Shown: one piece after another, positions 25,017 to 34,298 of the stretch
How positions within the stretch are numbered: the stretch's first letter is position 1
How the letters are laid out: every line of letters begins with the position of its first letter
Program-made: the position numbers and the translations under genes
Notes under the pieces: generated by a model
Told to the model about the DNA's origin: nothing
The model's database searches: none
What the model saw: the letters and a program-made list of their open reading frames with translations, nothing else
Assembly (NCBI RefSeq): GCF_016219575.1
Contig: NZ_JACRMG010000032.1
Coordinates: 62,001-126,000, forward strand
DNA: 64,000 nt
Direction: 5' to 3'
Source: Bradyrhizobium sp.
GTDB lineage: Bacteria > Pseudomonadota > Alphaproteobacteria > Rhizobiales > Xanthobacteraceae

Positions 25017-25460
25017 TCAAGTACTGAGCTTCCCGCCAGCCATCAGGATATCGCTGGCGATCTGGCTGGTGCGGGTGGCGAATTCGTCGCGCAGGCGGCG
25101 CGCGGCGGCCGGATCGCTTTCCAGCACGCGCGCGAACAGGCTGCGCGGAATGCGGATCACGGAGGAATTGTCGAGCGCGATTGCCGTCGACGGCCGCTTC
25201 ATCGCCACGACCAGCGCGAGCTCGCCGATCAGCGCCGTGGGACCGGCGACGATTTCGGCGGAGACACCGTCCTCGATGCGGAACGCGCCGCGCTGGACCA
25301 CGAAGCCGGCATCGGCTTCCTCGCCGGCGTTGAACAGCACGTCGCCGCGGCTGAAATTGCGCTGTTCGGAGCCGATCGCGAGCATACGCAACGACGCCGA
25401 TCCCAGAAGCCTGAGAGTCGGCACGCGCTCCAGCAGGGCTACATCATCTTCGATCGACAT
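25017..25460 (-). CDS. Cyclic-nucleotide-binding-domain protein (stand-alone)
   Basis: A 147-residue protein that is almost entirely one cNMP-binding beta-barrel: FSRGDVLFNAGEEADAGF at about 36-53, followed by VAGPTALIGELALV, where the family phosphate-binding cassette lies, then a helical tail. There is no DNA-binding helix-turn-helix, so it is not a Crp/Fnr regulator by itself. Similar small proteins occur next to two-component regulators; here the OmpR-type regulator is 50 bp upstream on the same strand. Whether it binds cAMP or cGMP is unknown. Confidence 0.85.
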   Translation of the reverse strand: MSIEDDVALLERVPTLRLLGSASLRMLAIGSEQRNFSRGDVLFNAGEEADAGFVVQRGAFRIEDGVSAEIVAGPTALIGELALVVAMKRPSTAIALDNSSVIRIPRSLFARVLESDPAAARRLRDEFATRTSQIASDILMAGGKLST

Positions 25461-25510
25461 CGAGGACCGGCTGACTCAGCCTGAAATACGAATCGTATGA
25501 GTGAAACGTA

Positions 25511-26197
25511 TCACGGCACCAGCTTGTAGCCACCGGCTTCCGTCACCAGGATCTCGGGGTTAGCCGCATCTTTTTCGATCTTCTGGCGCAGCCGGTAGAT
25601 GTGGGTTTCCAGCGTGTGGGTGGTGACGCCGGAATTGTAGCCCCAGACCTCCTGCAGCAGCGTCTCGCGCGACACCGGCTGCTGGCCGGCGCGATAGAGG
25701 AAACGCAGGATTGCGGTTTCCTTTTCCGTCAGCCGCACTTTTCGCGCATTCGCCGCGGTGAGCATTTTCGAGCCGGGCCGGAAGCTGTAGGGGCCGACCG
25801 AGAACACCGCGTCCTCGCTCGCCTCGTGCTGGCGGAGCTGGGCGCGGATCCGCGCCAGCAGCACGGCGAACCGGAACGGCTTTGCGACGTAATCATTGGC
25901 GCCGGATTCCAGACCCAGGATGGTGTCCGAATCGGTGTCGTGCCCGGTCAGCATGATGATCGGCGCCTTGAAGCCGCCCTTGCGCAGGCTGCGCACCACT
26001 TCGCGGCCATCGGTATCCGGTAACCCCACATCCATCAGCACGAGGTCGGGCGAATCATTCTTGGCGGCCGTGGCCCCTTTGGCGCCGGTATCGACGGCGG
26101 ATGCTTCGAACTCGTCGTGCAGCGACAACTGCTCGACCAGCGTGTCGCGCAAATCGGTGTCATCATCCACAATCAAAATCTTGCGGGCATTGGGCAT
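25511..26197 (-). CDS. OmpR/PhoB-family response regulator
   Basis: A 228-residue regulator. Receiver domain at 6-120: acidic pocket DDD at 11-13, phospho-acceptor D56 (LVLMDVGLPD), K106 (YVAKPF). C-terminal winged-helix DNA-binding domain at about 135-228 (LTEKETAILRFLYRAGQ, THTLETHIYRLRQKIE). No histidine kinase gene is adjacent, so the partner is elsewhere. The start at 26197 (MPNARK) has AAGGA eight bases upstream; the frame is open for 12 more codons. It lies upstream of the cNMP-binding gene. Confidence 0.92.
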   Translation of the reverse strand: MPNARKILIVDDDTDLRDTLVEQLSLHDEFEASAVDTGAKGATAAKNDSPDLVLMDVGLPDTDGREVVRSLRKGGFKAPIIMLTGHDTDSDTILGLESGANDYVAKPFRFAVLLARIRAQLRQHEASEDAVFSVGPYSFRPGSKMLTAANARKVRLTEKETAILRFLYRAGQQPVSRETLLQEVWGYNSGVTTHTLETHIYRLRQKIEKDAANPEILVTEAGGYKLVP

Positions 26198-26249
26198 CGG
26201 TACGATCCTTGAGGCGGCAGGCAGCGGCCGCAAGCGGGGAAGCCTAGGC

Positions 26250-26360
26250 CGTTACGCAACTAGAAGGGTAGCTGGCCAGAGACCAGCTCGTTTTGAGGTA
26301 AGCGGCGGTTACAGATTCTCAAGCCGAGGGGCAGTCTACTCCAGATTCCCCGGCCTTTTT
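26250..26360 (+). ncRNA. Candidate small RNA with intrinsic terminator
   Basis: A protein-free stretch holds a hairpin (AGCTGG 26270-26275 with CCAGCT 26283-26288) and, downstream, a terminator-like stem (GCC-GA-GGGG at 26323-26331 with CCCC-GGC at 26348-26354) followed by CTTTTT at 26355-26360. No rightward gene lies upstream that would need this terminator, as the two preceding genes run leftward. That suggests a short rightward transcript from the regulator promoter region. The 5' end is a guess; no promoter was recognised. Confidence 0.3.
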
Positions 26361-26433
26361 CGATCATTGTGTTCGGGCGGCGTGAAATAGAGCAATTTGC
26401 CGCGGCGTGGCAACCCGGGATTTGTCGATTCGC

Positions 26434-27003
26434 ATGGGAATTCCTGATATTTCAAACACTTATAGGACAGCCACGCGTGATCGGCCATTGTTGGCGATTC
26501 GCGTTCGCCCCTCGGCCGGCAACCCTCGCCGGGGCTGGCTCACGGCGGCAGGCTGGACCATACCGGTCGCGCTCGGACGTGGCGGCATCAAGGCCAACAA
26601 GCGCGAGGGCGACGGCGGCACCCCCCGCGGCGTCTTCCGTCCGAGGCGGCTGTGGTGGCGTGCCGACCGCCATGTCCGCCCCCGGACGCACCTCGCCGTC
26701 CGCCCGATCCGTCCCGAGGATGCCTGGTGCGAAGACCCGGCCGACCGCCACTATAACCGGGCGATCCGGCTCGCGCGCGGCCGGGCCGGCGACCGGCTGA
26801 CCCGCGAAGACCATCTCTATGATTTCATCGTCGAGATCGACCACAACACGCGCCCTCGCATCGCCGGACGCGGCAGCGCCGTATTCCTGCACCTGGCGCG
26901 CGCGAACTTTTCCCCGACCGCAGGATGTGTTTCGATGACGCGTTCGGCCATGTTGCGATTATTGCGAAGGATGGGTCCGCGGACGCGGATCGTGATTGGA
27001 TGA
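26434..27003 (+). CDS. L,D-transpeptidase (YkuD)-family protein
   Basis: A 189-residue, very Arg-rich protein of the YkuD family. The core runs from about residue 18 (LLAIRVRP) to the end. KREGDGGTPRGVF is the family substrate-loop block, and near the C-terminus a histidine (FLHLAR) is followed by SPTAGCVSM with the catalytic cysteine. Members cross-link peptidoglycan or attach lipoproteins to it. No clear signal peptide is visible, so location is uncertain. The start is unsure: ATG 26434, GTG 26407 and a TTG near 26487 are possible and none has a good ribosome binding site. Confidence 0.75.
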   Translation: MGIPDISNTYRTATRDRPLLAIRVRPSAGNPRRGWLTAAGWTIPVALGRGGIKANKREGDGGTPRGVFRPRRLWWRADRHVRPRTHLAVRPIRPEDAWCEDPADRHYNRAIRLARGRAGDRLTREDHLYDFIVEIDHNTRPRIAGRGSAVFLHLARANFSPTAGCVSMTRSAMLRLLRRMGPRTRIVIG

Positions 27004-27027
27004 AGCACCTTTTGGGGACCAGGCATT

Positions 27028-27813
27028 ATGCTGGAGAAAAATCAGGTCGCCGCGGCGTCGCAGACACTGCATGAGCACTGGCGCGCGGGAACCAAGCTCG
27101 CCGCGCTGGAAGACTGGCACCGCCCGCAGAACCGCGCCGACGGCTACGCGATCCAGGCCGCGATCGAGCGCTATTCCACCACGCATCTGTTCGGTTGGAA
27201 GATCGCCGCCACCAGCGAGGCCGGGCAGAAGCACATCAACGTCGCCGGCCCCATGGCCGGAAGGATTCTGGCCGAGACCGTGATCGCCGACGGCGGAACG
27301 GCGCCGATGGCCGGCAACGAGATGCGCGTCGCCGAGCCTGAATTCGCCTTCCGCATGCGTGTCGACCTGCCGGCGCGCTCGACGCCCTACAGCGTGCAGC
27401 AGGTGCTGGACGCCGTCGACACGCTGCATCCCGCCATCGAGATTCCGGATTCGCGCTTTGCCGATTTCGTCGGCGCCGGCGAGGCGCAGCTCATCGCCGA
27501 CAACGCCTGCGCGCACCTGTTCGTGCTCGGACCTGCGACATCGGCGGACTGGCGCTCCATGGATATGATCGAGCACCGCCCCGTGATCACCATGCGCGGC
27601 GAAGCTTTCACCGGCCACGGCAGGAACGTGCTCGGCGATCCCCGCCTCGCGCTGGCCTGGCTCGCCAATGAGCTGCGCCAGCTCGGCATCAACCTGAAAG
27701 CGGGCCGGGTGGTCACCACAGGCACCTGCCACAAGCCGCTGCCGATCCAGGCCGGCGATTTCTGCGCGGTGGATTTCGGCGCACTGGGCAAGGTGTCGGT
27801 GGGATTCGCGTAG
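27028..27813 (+). CDS. 2-keto-4-pentenoate hydratase-like protein (FAH superfamily)
   Basis: A 261-residue protein of the MhpD/hydratase-decarboxylase branch of the fumarylacetoacetate hydrolase fold. Family blocks are GWKIAATSEAGQ (about 52-63), EPEFAFRM with metal-binding glutamates (about 106-113), and PAIEIPDSRF (about 137-146). Such enzymes add water to 2-hydroxypentadienoate-type intermediates in aromatic catabolism. No other catabolic gene lies nearby, so the substrate cannot be named. It starts 24 bp after the YkuD-family gene on the same strand. Confidence 0.82.
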   Translation: MLEKNQVAAASQTLHEHWRAGTKLAALEDWHRPQNRADGYAIQAAIERYSTTHLFGWKIAATSEAGQKHINVAGPMAGRILAETVIADGGTAPMAGNEMRVAEPEFAFRMRVDLPARSTPYSVQQVLDAVDTLHPAIEIPDSRFADFVGAGEAQLIADNACAHLFVLGPATSADWRSMDMIEHRPVITMRGEAFTGHGRNVLGDPRLALAWLANELRQLGINLKAGRVVTTGTCHKPLPIQAGDFCAVDFGALGKVSVGFA

Positions 27814-27837
27814 ATCGACATCACCGTCGTCCAGCTA

Positions 27838-28524
27838 TCAGCGATGCCCGAAAATCGCCGAGCCGACGCGCACATGCGTGGCGCCGAACTGAATGGCGGT
27901 GGCGAAGTCCGCGCTCATGCCCATCGAAAGGTTCTTCAGTCCGTTGCGCGCCGCGATCTTTGCAGCCAGCGCGAAATGCGGCGCCGCCGCCTGGTCGACC
28001 GGCGGGATGCACATCAACCCCGCGATATCGAGCCCGTATTTGTCGCGGCACGCGGCGATGAAGGCATCGGCCTCCTGCGGCGCCACGCCCGCCTTCTGCG
28101 GCTCCTCGCCGGTATTGACCTGCACGAACAGTTGCGGGTGACGGCCCTGCGACCTGATTTCCTTCGCCAGCGCTTCGCAAATGCTCGGCCGGTCCACCGA
28201 ATGGATGGCGTCGAACAGCGCGACGGCTTCCTTCGCCTTGTTGGATTGCAGCGGGCCGATCAGATGCAGCACCAGGCCGGGATGCGCCGCGATCAGCGCC
28301 GGCCATTTCGCTTTCGCTTCCTGCACGCGGTTTTCGCCGAATACGCGCTGGCCACTCGCAATCACGGGCAGGATGGCGTCGGCGCCGAACGTCTTGGATA
28401 CCGCAATCAGCGTCACCGCGGCGCGGTCGCGGCCATGCTCCTTGCAGGCGCGCGCGATCTCCTGCTCCACGGCGGCAAGGCCGCTTGGTAAAGGCGCGGT
28501 TACTACGGGCGTTTCGCTCGCCAT
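27838..28524 (-). CDS. YggS-family PLP-binding protein (PLPBP)
   Basis: A 228-residue single-domain PLP protein with the TIM-barrel fold of alanine racemase. The PLP lysine is in LIAVSKTFG at about 44-50, then FGENRVQEAKAKW, HLIGPLQSNKAK and the C-terminal SMGMSADFATAIQFGATHVRVG phosphate-binding block. It has no known catalytic activity; family members keep PLP and amino-acid pools in balance. It is convergent with the hydratase gene and divergent from a GGDEF gene across 109 bp. Confidence 0.93.
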   Translation of the reverse strand: MASETPVVTAPLPSGLAAVEQEIARACKEHGRDRAAVTLIAVSKTFGADAILPVIASGQRVFGENRVQEAKAKWPALIAAHPGLVLHLIGPLQSNKAKEAVALFDAIHSVDRPSICEALAKEIRSQGRHPQLFVQVNTGEEPQKAGVAPQEADAFIAACRDKYGLDIAGLMCIPPVDQAAAPHFALAAKIAARNGLKNLSMGMSADFATAIQFGATHVRVGSAIFGHR

Positions 28525-28633
28525 TGTCTCGCTCGCAGGCCCCGCAAACGGGCGGGATTTCCTTGAATTTTACCAAGTTCGGGAAAGGCTTTTTGAACCC
28601 TTGCCTTTACCCTGTCCGGGGGTAGGGACGAAA

Positions 28634-30325
28634 ATGTCGCGCATCACTTTCGGCCGCAACAGGGTGAAACTCAAGAAGCTTCTGGGCATCCGCTTGCGGC
28701 TTGCCCTGCTGGCGCTGTTGCTGGTCGCTCCCCTGATGCTGGAACGCGCCCGTTCGCTGGAAGAGGCACGCGGCAAGCAGCTCGCGCAGGTGACCCAGGA
28801 ATTCCGCGATCTCGCCGAACGCACCGCCGACACCCAGCGGGAGGTGATCGAATCGGTCGCCACCGTCCTGAAATCGACCGCCTATATCCGTTCTGCCGGC
28901 GGCATCGCCCGCAGCTGCGACCTGATGCGCGCGAGCCTTCCGCTCAACCTGCCCTGGATCCGCAACGTCATGGTGGTGGGCGCCGACGGCCGCGTGCAAT
29001 GCTCGGTGCTCAATGCGCCGGTCGGGCTCGACATCAGCGACCGGCCCTACTTCAAGAAGGCGCGCGAGACCCGCGACTTCGTGTTCAGCGATTTCCTGAC
29101 GGCCAGGATGATCGACAAGCCGATGGTGATGGCGGCCTATCCGGTATCGGCCATCAACCCCGACCAGGATTCCGTCGTGGTCGCCGGCATCACGCTGGAC
29201 TGGATGTCGAAGAGCATGACCCGGCTTTCCGGCCGTTCCGGCTTCACCGCGGTCATGATCGACAGCAAGGGCACCATTCTCGCCGCGCCCGACGATCTCG
29301 CCAGCCTGATCGGCCGGCCGATCGATGCGCTTTCCCTGATATCGGCGATCGCCGACAAGGCGCTTTATTCCGAGCAGCCGGAAGGCTCGCTGTCCTTCAC
29401 TGCCTCCGACGGCGCCAGGCGCGACCTGAGCTTCATGCGCATCCCCGGTACGGAAGCGCGGCTGGTGATGAGCGTCGACGAGAGCAAGGTCACCGGCGCG
29501 ATCAACCGCGACATCCGCACCGCCTATCTGCAGCTCGGCTTCGTTTGCCTGTTCGTGCTGCTGGGAGCGTTGATCGGCGCGGAAAAGCTGATCATCGAAC
29601 CGATCGAGATGATGACGGCCGTCGCCAGGCGCTTCGGCGAAGGCGACTGGTCGGCCCGCGTCGCGCGCAGCCGTCTGCCGTCGGAGTTCGTGCCGCTGGC
29701 GCGCGCCTTCAACGCGATGGCAGCCCAGCTCAGCCAGCGCGAGCGCGAGATGCTGGCGACCAACGACCGACTCACCGTGATGGCCTCCATCGACATGCTG
29801 TCCGGGCTGGCCAACCGCCGCGGCTTCCAGAGCCGGCTCGATTTCGAATGGATGAAGGCGCAGCAATATGGCAGCGAGCTGTCGCTCCTGATGATCGACG
29901 TCGATCACTTCAAGCTCTACAACGACACCTACGGCCATCCCGAGGGCGACGCCTGCCTGACCAGGCTCGGCGAGACGCTGGCCGGCATCGCCGCCGACAA
30001 TATGGGCTTTGCGGCGCGCTACGGCGGCGAGGAATTCTGCCTGCTGCTGCCCAACACCGGCGCCCAGCGCGCCATGGAAGTCGGCGAGACCGTGCGCGCC
30101 ACGATCCGCTCGCTCGATCTGCCCCACGCGACCTCGAGCCACCAGGCCGTCACCGTCTCGATCGGGGTTGCCTGCACGCTGCCCGGCGACAATGGCCGTC
30201 CCGGCGACCTGATCGAGGCCGCCGACGCCGCGCTTTACGCGGCCAAACACCGCGGCCGCAACACCGTCGTCGAGCACGGCTTCATCCGCCTCGTCGACGA
30301 AGCCGGCATGGCGCTGGCGGGGTAG
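28634..30325 (+). CDS. Transmembrane sensor diguanylate cyclase (Cache-HAMP-GGDEF)
   Basis: A 563-residue sensor enzyme. Membrane helix at about 16-34, a periplasmic region of about 270 residues with a Cache-like pattern (VMVVGADGRVQCS, DRPYFKKA, FTAVMIDSKGTILAAP), second helix at about 300-320, HAMP at about 322-375 (EPIEMMTAVARRFGEGDWSAR split by normal variation), and a GGDEF domain with GGEEF at about 464-468. It should make cyclic di-GMP in response to a small external ligand. The RxxD inhibitory site is absent. ATG 28634 has AGGGA upstream. Confidence 0.9.
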   Translation: MSRITFGRNRVKLKKLLGIRLRLALLALLLVAPLMLERARSLEEARGKQLAQVTQEFRDLAERTADTQREVIESVATVLKSTAYIRSAGGIARSCDLMRASLPLNLPWIRNVMVVGADGRVQCSVLNAPVGLDISDRPYFKKARETRDFVFSDFLTARMIDKPMVMAAYPVSAINPDQDSVVVAGITLDWMSKSMTRLSGRSGFTAVMIDSKGTILAAPDDLASLIGRPIDALSLISAIADKALYSEQPEGSLSFTASDGARRDLSFMRIPGTEARLVMSVDESKVTGAINRDIRTAYLQLGFVCLFVLLGALIGAEKLIIEPIEMMTAVARRFGEGDWSARVARSRLPSEFVPLARAFNAMAAQLSQREREMLATNDRLTVMASIDMLSGLANRRGFQSRLDFEWMKAQQYGSELSLLMIDVDHFKLYNDTYGHPEGDACLTRLGETLAGIAADNMGFAARYGGEEFCLLLPNTGAQRAMEVGETVRATIRSLDLPHATSSHQAVTVSIGVACTLPGDNGRPGDLIEAADAALYAAKHRGRNTVVEHGFIRLVDEAGMALAG

Positions 30326-30373
30326 TCCGCAGACGTAGCGCCAAGTTTCTTCTCTGTTGGCAACGCCGGCGCG

Positions 30374-31435
30374 TCACCCCGCCGCGCGCTCGGGCTCGGG
30401 CTCGAGCTCCTGCTCCGTCACGACGCAATTGCGGCCGCGCTTCTTGCCCTGGTAGAGCGCACGGTCGCAGCGGTCGATGAGATCCTCCATGGACTCGCCG
30501 GGCTGAAACTGGCCGACCCCGATCGACACGGTAATGCCGGGCAGCTCCTGACCGGTGGAACGGCGGGTGATCTTGCAGTCGGCAATCGCGCGACGGATGC
30601 GCTCGGCGGTCGCGCTGCACACCGCGATATCCGCGCCCGGCAGGATGGCGATCAGCTCCTCGCCGCCATAGCGGGCCGCCAGATCGTTCTCGCGCACGCG
30701 ATCGCGCAGGACTTTCGCGACCAGCCGAAGCACCTGATCGCCGACGCCATGGCCGAAATTGTCGTTGAATTTCTTGAAGTGGTCGATGTCGATCAGGAGC
30801 ACGCTGAGCGGCTGGCCCCGCTCCATGGAATCCTCCTGCGCGGCGCGAAAGAATTCTTCCAGCGCCCGGCGGTTCGGGAGTCCCGTCAGCGTGTCGGTCC
30901 TCGCTCGTTCTTCCGACTGCGACAACGATTGGCGGATGATGTCGAGCTCGCGCGATTTCTCGACGAACTCCGCCTCGAGCTTGGTCGAGCGCTTCGTCGC
31001 CTTGGCAAGCTCGTTCATCAAGGTCTCGACCAATACCCGCGGATCGGCGCCTGCCTCGGTGCGGTCGGCGACCTCGCTGATCGCCTGCATGTGCGTACGG
31101 TTGTCGGTAATAGCCGTCGACAGAAATTGCTTCGCGGACGCCAGAACGGTGTGCAATTGCTGCGAGACCTGATGGGCGACCGCTTCGTCGGTGCCCCTGG
31201 AGCCGACATAGGTCGTGTAGAGGTCGCGGTTGGTCGAGGCGTCGAACTTGCGCTTTTGGGCGATCAGGATGTCGATGGTTCGCTTCAGCGCGACCGGGTT
31301 GCCCAGCGCATATTTGAACCAGACGTGGAAATTATGCGGGGTCGGCGGAACGCGCTGCGCCGCGATCGCTCCCATGGCCTTCTCGGCCACCCCGCTCACG
31401 TACTCGAAGTCCAGCTCGTCGAATGCGTCGGCCAA
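30374..31435 (-). CDS. Soluble diguanylate cyclase with inhibitory site
   Basis: A 353-residue cytoplasmic protein. The N-terminal region (about 1-130) is a helical region of unknown type, followed by a coiled coil at about 135-180 (ELAKATKRSTKLEAEF, SRELDIIRQSLSQSEE). The GGDEF domain has the signature GGEEL at 257-261 and the allosteric RxxD site REND at 248-251. That makes it the only one of the three cyclases in this window with product inhibition of this kind. It is convergent with the membrane cyclase and divergent from leuS. Confidence 0.9.
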   Translation of the reverse strand: MADAFDELDFEYVSGVAEKAMGAIAAQRVPPTPHNFHVWFKYALGNPVALKRTIDILIAQKRKFDASTNRDLYTTYVGSRGTDEAVAHQVSQQLHTVLASAKQFLSTAITDNRTHMQAISEVADRTEAGADPRVLVETLMNELAKATKRSTKLEAEFVEKSRELDIIRQSLSQSEERARTDTLTGLPNRRALEEFFRAAQEDSMERGQPLSVLLIDIDHFKKFNDNFGHGVGDQVLRLVAKVLRDRVRENDLAARYGGEELIAILPGADIAVCSATAERIRRAIADCKITRRSTGQELPGITVSIGVGQFQPGESMEDLIDRCDRALYQGKKRGRNCVVTEQELEPEPERAAG

Positions 31436-31505
31436 GGGGATTCACTTGTTTGCTGCGGGGTCCGTGTTTTCTTGTTGTTTGGGTGGTGAAGGTCTCATGA
31501 ATTGG

Positions 31506-31521
31506 TTAAGTGCCCCTCAAC
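31506..31521. promoter_or_regulatory. Imperfect CtrA-like box between a GGDEF gene and leuS
   Basis: TTAA-GTGCCCC-TCAAC differs from the CtrA consensus at one base of the second half. It is 71 bp upstream of the leftward cyclase start and 153 bp from leuS. One mismatch makes a chance match quite possible. Confidence 0.25.
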
Positions 31522-31673
31522 TTGCCCGTTTTGCGAGCAGTTCGCGACAGTGCAACAAGATTCCGCCGGAGCCGTTGCCGAAGGTCCCAACCCGTTGACC
31601 CCCCACGGTCTTTTATGGCCTAGTCCGCCGTCCTCTGGACTGGACCCGAATCCGAGAAAACCCCAGCAATTTC

Positions 31674-34298
31674 ATGACTCCCGACCGCTATAACGCCCGT
31701 GAATCCGAGCCCCGCTGGCAAGCCGCCTGGAACGAAAAGGCGATCTTCGCCTCCAGGAACGACGATCCGCGGCCGAAATATTACGTGCTCGAGATGTTTC
31801 CCTACCCGTCCGGGCGCATCCATATCGGCCACGTCCGCAACTACACTCTGGGCGACGTGCTTGCCCGCTTCATGCGCGCCAGGGGATTCAACGTGCTGCA
31901 CCCCATGGGCTGGGATGCCTTCGGCCTGCCGGCGGAAAACGCCGCCATCGAGCGCAAAGTGGCGCCGAAGGCCTGGACCTACGACAACATCGCCGCGATG
32001 AAGAAGCAGCTGCAGTCGATCGGCCTGTCGCTGGACTGGAGCCGGGAGTTCGCGACCTGCGATCCCTCCTACTACAAGCATCAGCAAAAGATGTTCCTGG
32101 ACTTCATGCGCGCGGGGCTGGCCGAGCGCGAGAAGCGCAAGATCAACTGGGATCCCGTCGACATGACCGTGCTCGCCAACGAGCAGGTGATCGACGGTCG
32201 CGGCTGGCGTTCCGGCGCCGTCGTCGAACAGCGCGAGATGAACCAGTGGGTCTTCAAAATCACGAAGTACTCGCAGGAACTGCTGGACGCGCTCGACACC
32301 CTGGACCGCTGGCCCGACCGGGTAAGGGTGATGCAGCGCAACTGGATCGGCCGCAGCGAAGGCCTCTTGATCCGCTTCGCGCTGGATGCCGCGACCTCCC
32401 CCGCCGGCGAGACCGAGCTGAAGATTTTCACGACACGCCCGGACACGCTGTTCGGCGCCAAGTTCATGGCGATCTCGGCCGACCACCCGCTGGCGCAGGC
32501 GGCGGCGGCGAAAAATCCAAAGCTTGCCGAATTCATCGCCGAGGTGAAACGCATCGGCACCGCGCAGGAACTGATCGATACCGCCGAGAAGCAGGGCTTT
32601 GACACCGGCATCCGGGCGATCCATCCGTTCGATCCGAGCTGGAAGCTGCCGGTCTATGTCGCGAACTTCGTGCTGATGGAATACGGCACCGGCGCGATCT
32701 TCGGCTGTCCCGCGCACGACCAGCGCGACCTCGACTTCGTCAACAAGTACAATCTCGGCAATATTCCGGTGGTCTGCCCCGAAGGCCAGGACCCCAAGAC
32801 CTTTGTCATCACCGACACAGCCTTTGACGGCGATGGCCGCATGATCAATTCGCGCTTCCTCGACGGCATGACCATCGACCAGGCCAAGGAAGAAGTGGCG
32901 AAGCGGCTGGAGACGGAAACGCGCGGCAGTGCGCCGGTCGGCGAGCGGCAGGTGAACTTCCGCCTGCGCGACTGGGGCATTTCACGCCAGCGTTTCTGGG
33001 GCTGCCCGATCCCCGTGATCCATTGCCCGAAATGCGATGTCGTGCCGGTGCCGGACAAGGATCTGCCGGTAACGCTGCCGGAGGATGCAACCTTCGACAG
33101 ACCGGGCAATGCGCTCGACCATCATCCGACCTGGAAGCACGTCAACTGCCCCAAATGCGGCGGCAAGGCCCAGCGCGAAACCGACACCATGGACACCTTC
33201 GTGGATTCGGCCTGGTACTTTGCGCGCTTCACCGATCCCTGGAACGAGAAGGAGCCGACCACGCGCGCTGTGGTGGATCGGTTGATGCCGGTCGATCAGT
33301 ATATCGGCGGCATCGAGCACGCGATCCTGCACCTGCTCTACGCGCGCTTCTTCACGCGCGCGATGAAAGCCACCGGCCACATCGCCTTCGACGAGCCCTT
33401 CGCCGGCCAGTACGCGCAGGGCATGGTCGTCCACGAAACCTACCGCAAGGCGGATGGCACTTATGTGACCCCGGCGGAGGTGAAGATCGAGACCCTCGGC
33501 AACGAGCGCCGCGCCATCATGATCTATGGCGGCGACGAGGTCACGATCGGCCCGATCGAGAAGATGTCGAAGTCGAAGAAGAACACGGTCGACCCCGACG
33601 ACATCATCGCCACCTACGGCGCCGACGTCGCGCGCTGGTTCATGCTGTCGGACTCCCCGCCCGACCGCGACGTGATCTGGAGCGACGAGCGCGTGCAGGG
33701 CGCATCGCGCTATGTGCAGCGGCTGTGGCGGCTGGTGAACGAATCGGCGGTCGTCGCCAGGTCGGCACCGGCGGCGCGGCCGGCGGCGTTCGGTCCCGAA
33801 GCGCTGGCGCTGCGCAAGGCCGGTCACGGCACACTGGACAAGGTGTCGACCGGTATCGAGCGGCTGCATTTCAACGTCTGCCTCGCCCATATCCGCGAGT
33901 TCACCAATGCGCTGGCCGACGTGCTGGCCAAGGGTGGAACCGCCCCGCCCGACCTCGCCTGGTCGGTCAAGGAGGCCGCGGTCATCCTTGTTCAACTGAT
34001 TTCGCCGATGATGCCGCATCTGGCCGAGGAGTGCTGGCGGGTCCTGGGCCAGTCCGGGCTGATTTCGGAGGCCGATTGGCCCAAAATCGAACGCGATTTG
34101 CTGGTTGAAGACACCATGACCCTGGTCGTCCAGGTCAACGGCAAGAAGCGCGGTGAGGTCACGGTGCCGAGCGAGGCCGAAACCAAGGAAATTGAGGGTG
34201 CCGTTTTGGCCCTTGATGCGGTAAAATTGGCCTTGGGCGGCAAACCCGTCCGGAAAGTGATCGTTGTGCCCAAGAGGATCGTCAATGTGGTCGGCTAG
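31674..34298 (+). CDS. leuS: Leucyl-tRNA synthetase
   Basis: An 874-residue class I synthetase charging tRNA-Leu. HIGH motif as RIHIGHVRN at about 46-54, KMSKS motif as KMSKSKKN at about 628-635, the CP1 editing domain (about 230-420, with FTTRPDTLFGAKF and the zinc-like CPKC pairs at about 447-500), and the C-terminal anticodon-binding region. Length is normal. The end overlaps the lptE start by 14 bp, giving a leuS-lptE-holA operon. Confidence 0.98.
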   Translation: MTPDRYNARESEPRWQAAWNEKAIFASRNDDPRPKYYVLEMFPYPSGRIHIGHVRNYTLGDVLARFMRARGFNVLHPMGWDAFGLPAENAAIERKVAPKAWTYDNIAAMKKQLQSIGLSLDWSREFATCDPSYYKHQQKMFLDFMRAGLAEREKRKINWDPVDMTVLANEQVIDGRGWRSGAVVEQREMNQWVFKITKYSQELLDALDTLDRWPDRVRVMQRNWIGRSEGLLIRFALDAATSPAGETELKIFTTRPDTLFGAKFMAISADHPLAQAAAAKNPKLAEFIAEVKRIGTAQELIDTAEKQGFDTGIRAIHPFDPSWKLPVYVANFVLMEYGTGAIFGCPAHDQRDLDFVNKYNLGNIPVVCPEGQDPKTFVITDTAFDGDGRMINSRFLDGMTIDQAKEEVAKRLETETRGSAPVGERQVNFRLRDWGISRQRFWGCPIPVIHCPKCDVVPVPDKDLPVTLPEDATFDRPGNALDHHPTWKHVNCPKCGGKAQRETDTMDTFVDSAWYFARFTDPWNEKEPTTRAVVDRLMPVDQYIGGIEHAILHLLYARFFTRAMKATGHIAFDEPFAGQYAQGMVVHETYRKADGTYVTPAEVKIETLGNERRAIMIYGGDEVTIGPIEKMSKSKKNTVDPDDIIATYGADVARWFMLSDSPPDRDVIWSDERVQGASRYVQRLWRLVNESAVVARSAPAARPAAFGPEALALRKAGHGTLDKVSTGIERLHFNVCLAHIREFTNALADVLAKGGTAPPDLAWSVKEAAVILVQLISPMMPHLAEECWRVLGQSGLISEADWPKIERDLLVEDTMTLVVQVNGKKRGEVTVPSEAETKEIEGAVLALDAVKLALGGKPVRKVIVVPKRIVNVVG

